A stretch of DNA of 10,558 bases, from NCBI GenBank assembly GCA_015654495.1, contig JAATGW010000122.1:1-10558 (forward strand), given 5' to 3'. The position numbers and the translations under genes are program-made. Positions within the stretch are counted from its first letter, which is position 1. Each line of letters begins with the position of its first letter. Of this stretch, positions 1 through 7,047 are shown one piece after another. Under the pieces are notes generated by a model. The model was not told where the DNA came from, made no database searches, and saw nothing but the letters and a program-made list of their open reading frames with translations. This stretch comes from Chitinophagales bacterium. Lineage in GTDB: Bacteria; Bacteroidota; Bacteroidia; Chitinophagales; Chitinophagaceae.

Positions 1-358
1 CCGGGAAGCCGTGAAAACCGGGAATGAATACACATCACAAATAACTACTATTTCAATAGAGCTGAAACTCTCTTCTCTTTTTTTAACTTCAACTACAGTG
101 ACTCCAGCACTGCACACCAGGACTCCACCACCCTTCGGATCTTGTATCTGAATAGAAACTTCTTCCCGTTTCCTTTCCGTACTTCCCGCATTCCCGTCTA
201 TTTTTTATTAATAGCATCGACAATTAAAACCAACAACTTCTATTCGTCAAATCGGATCCTGCATCTGAATAAAATCTTTTTCCCGTTTCCTTTCCGACTT
301 ACCGGCTTCCCGTCTACCACATTGTACTGTCGAAGTCACTGAGATTACTTAGAATTTG

Positions 359-571
359 CCGGGAAGCCGGGAAAATCGGGAATGAAGAAACGGGAATGAA
401 TACACTTCACAAATAACTACTATTTCAAAAGAACCGAAACTCTCTTCTCTTTTTTTAACTTCAACTACAGTGACTCCAGCACTGCACACCAGGACTCCAC
501 CGCCCTTCGGATCTTGCATCTTAATAAAATCTTCTTCCCGTTTCCTTTCCGACTTACCGGCTTCCCGTCTA
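359..571. repeat. Module A, copy 2 (213 bp)
   Basis: Starts CCGGGAAGCCGGG and ends CCGGCTTCCCGTCTA. It has the same length as copy 3 at 846-1058 and is close to it in sequence. The two ends are inverted relatives of each other: both contain CGGGAAGCCGG followed by a purine-rich stretch ending in AAACGGGAA. On the minus strand an open frame of 81 codons crosses this copy, but I do not call it a gene because most differences between copies would change the amino acid. Confidence 0.85.
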
Positions 572-803
572 TTTTTTATTGATAGCATCGACAATTAAAA
601 CCAACAACTTCCCTTCCGCAAATCGGATCCTGCATCTGAATAGAATCTCCTTCCCGTTTCCTTTCCGACTTACCGGCTTCCCGTCTATTTTTTATTGATA
701 GCATCGACAATTAAAACCAACAACTTCCCTTCCTCTAATCGGATCTTGCATCTGAATAAAATCTTCTTCCCGTTTCCTTTCCGACTTACCGGCTTCCCGT
801 CTA
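572..803. repeat. Two perfectly phased tandem copies of the 116-bp module B
   Basis: Copies at 572-687 and 688-803 abut without a spacer and are each exactly 116 bp. They begin TTTTTTATTGATAGCATCGAC and end TTACCGGCTTCCCGTCTA. They differ at only a few positions, for example CTTCCGCAAATCGG against CTTCCTCTAATCGG. A third full copy is at 201-316 and a truncated one at 1059-1079. Confidence 0.9.
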
Positions 804-845
804 CCATATTGTACTATCGAAGTCACTGAGATTACTTAGAATTTG

Positions 846-1058
846 CCGGGAAGCCGGGAAAACCGGGAATGAAGAAACGGGAATGAATACACTTCACAAA
901 TAACTACTATTACAATAGAGCTGAAACTCTCTTCTCTTTTTTTACCTTCAACTGCAGTGACTCCAACACTGCACACTAGGACTCCACCACCCTTCGGATC
1001 CTGCATCTGAATAGAAACTCCTTCCCGCTTCCTTTCCTACTTACCGGCTTCCCGTCTA
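846..1058. repeat. Module A, copy 3 (213 bp)
   Basis: Same ends and length as the copy at 359-571. It is preceded by the same 42-bp module C (804-845; compare 317-358), so the C-A unit repeats with a 487-bp offset. It is followed by a truncated B module that stops at 1079. Confidence 0.85.
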
Positions 1059-1099
1059 TTTTTTATTGATAGCATCGACCATGAATTTACTGTGTGTTA

Positions 1100-1213
1100 G
1101 ACGGGAAGGCGGTAAGAACGGGAATGAAGAAACGGAAAGAAAAACAGATCATAAGTCTCTATTATCTCCATCGCTCAGGAACTGTGTTTCCTTTTTTCTA
1201 CCTTCATCAGTAA
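1100..1213. repeat. Degenerate fourth copy of module A
   Basis: The stretch opens with GACGGGAAGGCGGTAAGAAC and then GGGAATGAAGAAACGG, matching the left end of module A. Further on, TGTTTCCTTTTTTCTACCTTC aligns with the module A stretch CTCTTCTCTTTTTTTACCTTC at about the right distance. Similarity is lost after about 1213. It is clearly older than the three well-preserved copies. Confidence 0.5.
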
Positions 1214-1287
1214 AGTATTAGCTGGCAATTAACGATATTGAAAATCTGATTATGCCAGTGCATTGGAATATTCATTAAGATCAATTA

Positions 1288-2736
1288 TTAATGACTTTTT
1301 ACTTCATCTTTTTCTTTATCGGTCGACAACTTCGCTGTGAACCATTTCTCCAGCCAATGATGTGCCGGGTTAAAAAGAAATACGGCTAACAATACCGCTA
1401 TCAGGAAAAACCACAAAAATGCCGCCTGGTTAAAGATTCCCCATGGTGATCTTTCTAACATACCCTCAATCCAGGAATGTATAAATTCGTTCAGTAATTC
1501 AAATGTCATCAGTACGATTACAGTCGCCACCATACTGAGCCAGCGGTGTCTTGCTTTTTTCCATACTTTAAATACCAGGAAAGCAAGACTGAAAAAAATC
1601 ACCAGCGTAATAGCATAACGAATCATTTGTTCTTTTCGTTTTTTTGCGGCTTCTGCTTTTTCCCTGGCCCGCCTTTCTTCCATATTCTTATGTTCTATTG
1701 CAGACACCTGCAACTGCTGAACATTGTTGATACTGAAGAGTCTCCTGTACATTGCGTCTTTTGCTTTCAGATAATGAAATGCGCTGTCTTTTTTGTTCAG
1801 TTTTTCGAATGCATGGGCCAGTACAGCATAGCTCATCAGTTTGCCCCGCCGGTAAGAGCTGCTTTCCACTTCATCCAATGCTGTTCTGCCATAATAAATA
1901 GCGGAGTCATACTGATGCAGATCATCATACAGTTCCGCCAGGAAAATATTTGCCTCTCCCCTGCCCCTCGTATCAAGCACACCGAAAGAGGAGTCAATGG
2001 CCATTTTGAAATAATACAGCGCGCTGTCTTTTCTGCCTTGTAAACGGTGAATCTTTCCCAGGTTATTGAAAACAATATCCAGGTTTTTCCGGTGCGGAAG
2101 AGTTTGCGCAAGATGCATCGCCAGGTATCCGTACGTAAAAGCTGTGTCGATATATTTCCGCATCTCCTGCCGGACCAGTAGATGTTCACCTGCTTTCTTT
2201 TCGAAAATATAGGCCAGGTTCAATGCAGCAACACTACGCACAGTATCATATGATTTCAACAATAAAGTATCCGGGTTTTTGCGTGCCAGAACGATTTCCC
2301 GACCCCGCCATGCGATGCCGTCTGCAGTGAGGTAACGCTGACGGGCAGTGTCGTAGTTCTCCAGTGACTTGTAGATATTACCGATATGATTGGTATGTGT
2401 GGCTTTGTTTTTCTCCAGGTTAAATTCATTGTCGATATCTAATGCAAGTTGGAAGGTATCCAATGCCTCCGGATAATTCCCTTTAATGTAATGGGTGTAC
2501 CCGATAACTGTAAAAGCCCTGGTGACTTCGGTAGAATCTTTCGCTTTCCTTGCAAGTTCCAGTAAGTGTCTTCCGATATTCAAAGCACTATCAGGATTTG
2601 AGTCGTAATGTCGTACAGCAGCAGTGTACAAACTGTCTGCTTCCCGTTGAAAAGCGACTGCACCCGAATTGTCTTTCTGATGGCAGGCTGTTAAATGCAA
2701 TAATAACCCCAAGAGCAGGTAGGTTCTGGCAGTCAT
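1288..2736 (-). CDS. TPR-repeat lipoprotein with C-terminal membrane helices
   Basis: A 482-residue protein. The N-terminus is a lipoprotein signal: a hydrophobic run (residues 6-15), then LTAC with the lipidated Cys at 18. Tetratricopeptide-like repeats are visible at about 73-101, 113-140, 223-250, 262-290 and 303-330, with the usual pattern of A/L-x-x-G/Y then A-x-x-Y/F-x-x-A. A charged, coiled-coil-prone stretch (about 345-370, rich in E, R, K and A) leads to hydrophobic segments at about 373-391, 399-417 and 436-455. The layout (signal, TPRs, coiled coil, membrane helix) is that of Bacteroidota TPR sensor kinases, but no kinase, DNA-binding or effector domain follows; the tail is short and charged. 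TPRs mediate protein-protein contacts, so a scaffolding or sensing role is inferred. The ATG at 2736 is chosen because the signal peptide starts there. No operon partner is visible. Confidence 0.85.
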   Translation of the reverse strand: MTARTYLLLGLLLHLTACHQKDNSGAVAFQREADSLYTAAVRHYDSNPDSALNIGRHLLELARKAKDSTEVTRAFTVIGYTHYIKGNYPEALDTFQLALDIDNEFNLEKNKATHTNHIGNIYKSLENYDTARQRYLTADGIAWRGREIVLARKNPDTLLLKSYDTVRSVAALNLAYIFEKKAGEHLLVRQEMRKYIDTAFTYGYLAMHLAQTLPHRKNLDIVFNNLGKIHRLQGRKDSALYYFKMAIDSSFGVLDTRGRGEANIFLAELYDDLHQYDSAIYYGRTALDEVESSSYRRGKLMSYAVLAHAFEKLNKKDSAFHYLKAKDAMYRRLFSINNVQQLQVSAIEHKNMEERRAREKAEAAKKRKEQMIRYAITLVIFFSLAFLVFKVWKKARHRWLSMVATVIVLMTFELLNEFIHSWIEGMLERSPWGIFNQAAFLWFFLIAVLLAVFLFNPAHHWLEKWFTAKLSTDKEKDEVKSH

Positions 2737-3320
2737 GCTGTAAAATTAGGAGGCATTTAAATTTATAGCATTTTTGTCAGGTGCAAAGAGGTTGCCGGAA
2801 ATTTGGAGGAACCTTTTTTAATCCGCATGTATGCAAAATTGCAAGCGGGTTTGGAAACTTATTCGGTGCGTTGAAAAAAGAGGACTGCATTTTATCAATT
2901 ATCTTTCGCGCAACTTGCGGGCGCGAAACTTGCTTGCCCGCCGGAACGAAGTGAAGGAGGGCGGTTAAATCAGGCGCTCTTCACAAAAAGTAATATGCCT
3001 TCCCCGCAGGAGTTTTTTTACCGCAAATAACGCTAATTAAACAGCCCGCAAGGAACGCAAAAAGCTGTTCATAAATTGCAGGTAGGTTGTAATTTCCAGA
3101 GCTTCTTTCGCGCAACTTGCGGGCTGTTATCTTTGCGAAACTTGCGGTTAAATTTTGGTGATTTGAATTGAGTGCTGTTTAAATTCAAGTCTTTTTTTTA
3201 CCGCAAATGCCGCTAAATTAACCGCCCTCAAATAACGCAAAATGCTTTTCACAAATAGCAGGACTACATTTTATCAATTGTCTTTTGCAACTTGCATTAA
3301 CGCAATCAGGTCTATGCAGC
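2737..3320. other. Non-coding spacer with short dispersed repeats
   Basis: No credible gene is present. The stretch holds several related repeats: 2881-2920 resembles 3260-3295 (both AGGACTRCATTTTATCAATT then a TTGCAACTTGC-type end). 3011-3081 resembles 3190-3262 (both start with a T-run and ACCGCAAAT and end in AGCAGG or GCAGG). Motifs such as CGCAACTTGCGGG, GCGAAACTTGCGGTTAA and their complements TTACCGCAAA or TTAACCGC recur in both orientations. Repeats of this flavour are common around GxxExxY genes in Bacteroidota, to my knowledge. Confidence 0.7.
3102..3192. repeat. Direct repeat flanking the GxxExxY gene, left copy
   Basis: About 90 bp, aligned end to end with 3844-3933 on the other side of the GxxExxY gene. 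Shared blocks in order are CTTCTTT, AACTTG, GGGCTGTT, TTGCGGTTAA, GGTGATTTGAA, GCTGTTTA and TTCAAGTC, with only small substitutions and almost no length change. Confidence 0.8.
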
Positions 3321-3698
3321 TCAAATTCCATTAGCGACCCTTCGCAAACCAGTTTTTAAAAATGCAACGTTGAAATTGATTAACAGTCCAAGTTTAAAAT
3401 CACCCAGTTTTAAATAAGTAAGAATTTGCGCTAAATGCACATCATTTAATGATTCAACTGATTTGATTTCTATTACCAGTTTGTTTTCGACAAGGATATC
3501 CATTCTATACCCGCAGTCCAGTTTCGTTTCTTCAAAAATCAGTGGCATGGCTTTTTCTCTCTCCACAGAAAGGCCTAGCTTTTTTAGTTTATAGAACAGG
3601 CATTCTTTGTAAGCGCTCTCCAATAATCCTGGCCCTAATTTTTTATGAATATTAATTGCACTGTTTACTACTAGCGCTGCAATTTCATTCTCATTCAT
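3321..3698 (-). CDS. GxxExxY protein (PD-(D/E)XK nuclease superfamily)
   Basis: A complete 125-residue protein, the usual length for this family. The name-giving motif is at 24-30 (GLLESAY). The nuclease-fold signature follows as D67, then E77-I-K79 after about ten residues (MDILVENKLVIEIK), and a Q91-x3-Y95 pair that resembles the later QxxxY motif of this superfamily. E27 is the expected upstream acidic residue. The catalytic-type residues are therefore intact. The biological role of GxxExxY proteins is not established; nuclease activity is inferred from the fold. No partner gene is present. The gene is enclosed by a direct repeat of about 90 bp (3102-3192 and 3844-3933) and other small repeats, which suggests it travels or amplifies as part of a repeat-bounded unit. 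Confidence 0.9.
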   Translation of the reverse strand: MNENEIAALVVNSAINIHKKLGPGLLESAYKECLFYKLKKLGLSVEREKAMPLIFEETKLDCGYRMDILVENKLVIEIKSVESLNDVHLAQILTYLKLGDFKLGLLINFNVAFLKTGLRRVANGI

Positions 3699-3843
3699 AT
3701 TGATGGGAAATTTAGAACAATAAATTTCCGGTGGAAACAGATAAGAAATTCGGTGTTTTCAACAATTTCCGATGGTATTTTTCTCCTCTGAATTTGAGGA
3801 TTTTAACCTATTCCTCAAACCAACAGGCTTGCGTTTTCATAAT

Positions 3844-3933
3844 CTTCTTTTGCGGAACTTGTGGGCTGTTCATTTGGGAAATTTGCGGTTAACTCCAGGT
3901 GATTTGAACTTAGAGCTGTTTATCTTCAAGTCA
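3844..3933. repeat. Direct repeat flanking the GxxExxY gene, right copy
   Basis: Counterpart of 3102-3192. A short open frame on the plus strand (3772-3969) runs through it but is explained by the repeat and has no recognisable protein features. Confidence 0.8.
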
Positions 3934-3965
3934 AAATCACGGCTCAACCAAACCATGAACTACAA

Positions 3966-4250
3966 ATGAACAAGTTTCTCCTGCTGCAGCTCCTAACAAT
4001 TGCAGGCTTTCAATCCCAGGCACAACAGGGTCAGTAAATCCAGAATCCACTCAACTTTATCAATTACTTCTCAGAAGTTTCCAAACATTTGCGCGACGAT
4101 ATTCTTCTCTCAGATAACGAAGAAGAGAAAAAAGAAACTGTGCACATGCTGGCCAATAACCTTGAAAAAATAAATCATCATGGTAACAGTGCAGCGCGTA
4201 CTATACATCAGTTACACGAGCAGGCACGGCGCAGGAGTTTTTTGAGGAGT
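3966..4250 (+). pseudogene. Relic of a sensor histidine kinase: signal peptide joined to the DHp domain
   Basis: The ATG at 3966 opens a 23-codon signal peptide (MNKFLLLQLLTIAGFQSQAQ, then QGQ) that ends at TAA 4035-4037. In the same frame, directly after the stop, reading resumes as IQNPLNFINYFSEVSKHL, then a charged helix and NNLEKINHHGNSAARTIHQL to about 4230. This is the dimerisation/phosphoacceptor (DHp) region of Bacteroidota TPR-type sensor kinases, whose usual sequence is HEIQNPLNFVNNFSEV and, later, INHHGKRA. At the positions of the phosphoacceptor H and the following E, this copy has CAG (Gln) and TAA (stop). The sensor region normally between signal and DHp is missing, and the ATPase domain is absent after about 4250. 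It is a non-functional remnant produced by internal deletion and truncation. The family assignment is from motif recall. Confidence 0.75.
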
Positions 4251-4289
4251 AAACGAAATAATTTTTCAGATCGCCTCACCCTTTTTCTA

Positions 4290-4503
4290 TGCTTATTCTT
4301 TATTTCCTATGTTCCTCTGTGATTCAAAAAGAATCTGCACCACATAGAAAAAAAGAACACATAGAGAATTTCACGTTGATAAAGTCAATTAATTTATGTT
4401 TTTGGCAAACGCCTTTCCCATGTTCACACTTTGTTTACTTTGTTCCTTTGTGGTTCAATAAAATCTGCACTACACAGGCATAGGCCATATAGAGAATTTT
4501 CAC
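4290..4503. repeat. Pair of direct repeats with internal inverted symmetry
   Basis: About 84 bp at 4290-4374 matches 4420-4503. Shared blocks are TTTRTTT, TGTTCCTYTGTGRTTCAA, AATCTGCAC, ACA and ATAGAGAATTT followed by CAC. Within the left copy, CTATGTTCCTCTGTG is a rough inverted match to CACATAG and GAACACATAG downstream, so each copy could fold into a hairpin. No gene is supported here; open frames across it are repeat-derived. Confidence 0.65.
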
Positions 4504-4662
4504 ATGACTGGATTAGCGGTAAAGCACCGGCTTTTACATTTCAATACCAAGTCGTATTTTGTGCCCACGAACATCAGACGGATGCAAATCCTCAACTGCA
4601 AAAAACCCTGTTCGTCATCAGTACCAAATCAAGTTTCTAACCGGAAAACAAGCATATTTCCA

Positions 4663-5319
4663 ATGTCAAGACTTCTCCAATCGCTTTTCTTTATTTGTTT
4701 TATTACAACCCTCATGGGCACCCAATGTTACAAAGCTGCCCCTCCTCCACCACAACAGGAATTCCATGAAAAAGTAGCCCTGAGCCCTTACCAGAAGAAA
4801 TATAACATCGGGGACACCATCTGGCTGCATTACCAGACAAATGATAAAACTTTTTTTGACACCTTAAGCAATCAGCGACTCTCCACTTCGACATTGCAAT
4901 ACCTCTTCGGCGCAGTTTTATATCCCAAATACCAGGCACCCGATAACCCACCAGGCGGGTATTGTACATTTATAACTTCAGCTGGCGCTCCGCTTCCTCA
5001 AAGGACAGGAGCATCAGCAACAACCGCATCTTTCGATATTGACTGCGACGCTGCTCCAAAATATGACGTCAAATTAGGTGTGGTACTGAAATACACCGGG
5101 ATATATCTTCTGCAATTACCCGGCGCCATTCCGTTGGATGCCTGCAGCGGTCAGGCGAATCCCTATCCCAGGGCCAATCTGTATTTTTCCTATAATCTGC
5201 CGGACTGCAATAAGGACCTGTATCTATCCATTCCTGAAGACGACAGAAAGGAGTTTCCCGAAGGAATAACTGAATATGGCATCGATATTAAAGTATCCTA
5301 CGCGTTTGAGGTTAATTAA
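4663..5319 (+). CDS. Secreted or lipoprotein-like hypothetical protein
   Basis: A 218-residue protein starting at the ATG at 4663. The frame is open back to 4504, but those 53 codons look nothing like a signal peptide, whereas residues 1-22 from 4663 do: two positive or polar residues, then LLQSLFFICFITTLMG and a Cys at 22. The GTQC sequence is not a canonical lipobox (Gln at -1), so lipidation is doubtful and ordinary export is possible. A Pro-rich linker (about 26-29) follows, then a body beginning with YNIGDTIWLHYQ, a pattern I associate with Bacteroidota extracellular beta-sandwich-like hypotheticals; this is a weak impression. Four Cys in the mature part (for example GGYC, DIDCD, DACSG and PDCNKD) could form disulfides. 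Function unknown. It is convergent with the HEAT-like gene at 5502-6616, with no clear terminator in the 182-bp gap. Confidence 0.75.
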   Translation: MSRLLQSLFFICFITTLMGTQCYKAAPPPPQQEFHEKVALSPYQKKYNIGDTIWLHYQTNDKTFFDTLSNQRLSTSTLQYLFGAVLYPKYQAPDNPPGGYCTFITSAGAPLPQRTGASATTASFDIDCDAAPKYDVKLGVVLKYTGIYLLQLPGAIPLDACSGQANPYPRANLYFSYNLPDCNKDLYLSIPEDDRKEFPEGITEYGIDIKVSYAFEVN

Positions 5320-5501
5320 CAGCTGAGTAAAAAACGTCCAGCCTGTCCGGGAAATTGATAAAACTTCAGGTTCACCTATGTCTACGCATTTGCTGACAAA
5401 TACCCTGAGTCCTGAACAAATTAATTTTAAACAATGAAACAGACTTACAAAAATTGTCAGACTACTGAATGCCTTTCTTGTAGAAAATCGCCTTACCCTC
5501 C

Positions 5502-6616
5502 TCACCACCAAATCTCTTCCTCAGTCGTATCAACCACTCTTTTAATCACAGAATCAGCAGGCAATAATTCCATACTACTGCTATACCCCTTTTTCTGCGA
5601 TTCCGACATTTTTTCAATTTCCGGCCTGATTTTATTTCTGAGCTGCTCATAAGCCGGACAGGGATTATTCCAAATAGCCAGCATCAGATGTTCAATAATA
5701 TCTTCCAGTTTCGGTAAGCATTTCAGTTGGGGTAGTCGCATCAGCATTGTATCCATTAATCTTGCGCTTTCCGGCGTTTTTTGCACCACAAGGGCATCAA
5801 TAAATTCTTCCGGATTTGCGCGGTCTTCCACAACACCTGAAAAGCCTCCACGACAATTCCCGGTGAATTGATAAAACTGAACACGATGATATTTTTGCAA
5901 TACCTCAAACCATGCGGTATCCCGATTTTTATGCATAAGTTTGAAGGAGACACTACTCATTTTCCATGCATTGCCCATTAACCTGGATTTGATCAGGGGA
6001 ATATCTTCTTCTTTTCTGAATTTCGCCAATCCGTATAGGGCAAATTCAATGTTATAAAACTCCATTTCAAAACCATTTTCGAGTCGCTTTGGACGGCTCG
6101 CCATATCCCTGATAAAAGGATACAGTTTTTCCTGGGTTCAACAGTATAACATTCCCGATAAGCAGAAGTCAGATAATTGTGGTGGGTGATGATTTGTTCA
6201 ATGGCTTTTTCCTTTGCTTCATAGGTTTTCCACATCGACTTCCATATCAAATCGTCCGATACTTTGTTGGACCATGAGCCAAACTCGCCATGATCTATTA
6301 GAACTTCTGCAGTATCATCAAGATTATTCATCACCACATCGGCATGATTAAATGTTTCTCTTTCCAGCATTTCCCGGAATGCTGCTGCCCTTAGAACAGG
6401 ATGCTCGCACCTGCTTAGTTTTACAAGCTCCTTATCACTTATCATAGTAAGAGTAGCGTTATTAAGATGTCCCACTACACCATCGGTAACCGCTTTTTCA
6501 AGATCCGGCCGAAGTGCTTTCCTGAAATCACGGATCGCATAGGGATAATGACTTTTGTTATTGCAGGAAACAATCAGTATGCAAAAAAGCAATGCGGGAA
6601 TATAACTATGGTGCAT
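5502..6616 (-). pseudogene. HEAT-like repeat lipoprotein, broken by one frameshift
   Basis: Two minus-strand frames join into one protein of about 371 residues. The N-terminal part starts at the ATG at 6616: a signal peptide with lipobox IVSC (Cys at 18), then helical segments such as KLSRCEHPVLRAAAFREM that resemble HEAT repeats. It reads through VEPRKN and then runs into an unrelated tail. The second frame continues sensibly as KLYPFIRDMASRPKRL and ends at 5502. The switch falls at a run of five T on the plus strand (6126-6130, AGGAAAAACTG on the coding strand). One extra A would give PRKKLYPF in a single frame. The cause is either a real one-base deletion or a homopolymer sequencing error. 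The frame is open upstream to 6712, but the lipoprotein signal supports 6616. Function is unknown; an envelope-attached helical-repeat protein is inferred. Confidence 0.75.
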
Positions 6617-6670
6617 AAGAGCAGTTGTACGGCTATGATTCGGCAAGTCAATCTTTCCATAGCCATGTAG

Positions 6671-6835
6671 AAGGAAAATATTGCCGCGTTGAATCCTGTC
6701 AGAACGATACAACGAATTTTTCAGATAACTAATGAGAAGGCTAAAATTTCGAATGATGCAGGCATGGATAGTTTTTCGCCACGCACTATCAAAGAAAGTA
6801 TTGCCACAAAATGGTTACGACAATGCAAGCCTTAG
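6671..6835 (+). pseudogene. Probable tyrosine recombinase (XerC/D- or integrase-like) fragment
   Basis: A plus-strand frame between stops at 6668 and 6833 has no early ATG but reads like protein: VRTIQRIFQITNEKAKI (6698 onward), then SFSPRTIKESIATKWL (6770-6817). Tyrosine recombinases of Bacteroidota have a matching stretch of the form RSIQ-(K/R)-IF-K-x-A-x-EKAGI, followed by VHTLRHSFATHLL. The spacing and most hydrophobic and ST positions agree, but the catalytic HxxR is RTIK here, so it would be inactive. The active-site Tyr region is absent because the frame ends in TAG inside the first CCTTAGCG arm. It is antisense to the start of the open frame upstream of the HEAT gene. Assignment rests on motif resemblance over about 40 residues and is tentative. 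Confidence 0.4.
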
Positions 6836-6853
6836 CGATCATTATAACAGACC
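6830..6853 (+). repeat. Cassette-boundary repeat, right arm, site 1
   Basis: CCTTAGCGATCATTATAAC then AGACC. It matches 7930-7955 (CCTTAGCGGTCATTGC, then AGAAACGACC) and, more weakly, 9717-9740 (CGTTAGCGGTAATGC, then AAAAAAACC). No left arm (ACCGCTAAC) is evident in the 120 bp to the left, so this looks like the outer edge of the array. Confidence 0.55.
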
Positions 6854-6989
6854 ACACGTTAAAACATACAGTCCGACCAACGCATCTTTTTGCTACTGAA
6901 TTCTCAAGTCAGCACAGTCCAGATTATTGGAATTTTAAGCCCGCACTGAATTATTACTTGAAATATATTTTTTGAATTTAGCTATATAT

Positions 6990-7022
6990 TTATTGATTAT
7001 CAATAATATTTTATTATTTTCG
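6990..7022 (+). promoter_or_regulatory. Bacteroidota-type promoter with overlapping palindromic operator
   Basis: A perfect 17-bp palindrome, TTATTGATTATCAATAA (6990-7006, one central base), lies 41 bp before the DUF2975 start. TTG at 6993-6995 and TATTTTCG at 7015-7022 are separated by 19 bp and fit the Bacteroidota promoter pattern (TTTG, 19-21 bp, TAnnTTTG) with one mismatch in each box. The palindrome covers the upstream promoter element, so a dimeric repressor bound there would block transcription. The YozG-type regulator encoded at 7587-7814 is the obvious candidate for autoregulation; that is inference. Confidence 0.5.
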
Positions 7023-7047
7023 TGATCTGATTTAAACTTTAAGCATT

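Larger units (their letters stand above)
1..1213. repeat. Mosaic of long direct repeats with inverted ends, non-coding
   Basis: The first 1.2 kb is built from a few modules used repeatedly. Module A (about 213 bp) occurs at 1-200, 359-571 and 846-1058, with a degenerate copy near 1100-1213. Module B (116 bp) occurs at 201-316, 572-687 and 688-803, and its first 21 bp recur at 1059-1079. Module C (42 bp) occurs at 317-358 and 804-845. The second half of B is the same sequence as the 3' end of A. Module A starts with CCGGGAAGCCGGG and ends with ACCGGCTTCCCGTCTA, so its ends are imperfect inverted repeats of roughly 35 bp. Copy 1 lacks about 14 bp between two CGGGAATGA direct repeats. No convincing gene lies here. 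The family is not one I recognise by name; its structure suggests MITE-like or REP-like elements. Confidence 0.9.

Noticed and set aside
142..342. Plus-strand frame of 66 codons in modules A and B
   Set aside because: Low-complexity FPFPFR-type translation of the TTCCCGTTTCC repeat, with no protein-like features.
349..594. Minus-strand frame of 81 codons in module A, with a similar open frame in the other two copies (MQDPKGGGVLVCS...)
   Set aside because: Openness is shared by repeat identity. Most differences between copies change the amino acid, there is no start context, and the frame runs across the inverted ends. It could be revisited if expression is seen.
1546..2043. 165-codon plus-strand frame inside the TPR gene
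   Set aside because: Antisense shadow of a clear coding sequence; Cys/Phe-rich composition.
2938..2975. CCGCC...GGCGG inverted repeat in the spacer
   Set aside because: The stem is only about 5 bp with an unpaired middle; too weak to call a structure.
3772..3969. 65-codon frame right of the GxxExxY gene
   Set aside because: It lies mostly in the 3844-3933 repeat; its composition reflects the repeat and no domain is visible.
4504..4662. N-terminal extension of the gene at 4663
   Set aside because: The extension has no signal-peptide or domain character and starts at the end of a repeat; the true signal peptide begins at 4663.
5320..5501. Coding-like FRFTYVYAFADKYPES stretch after the gene at 4663
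   Set aside because: Only about 16 codons between stops and no family recognised; probably chance.
5224..5511. 95-codon minus-strand frame between the two convergent genes
   Set aside because: It overlaps the end of the well-supported gene at 4663-5319 and the end of the HEAT-like gene, and has no recognisable features.
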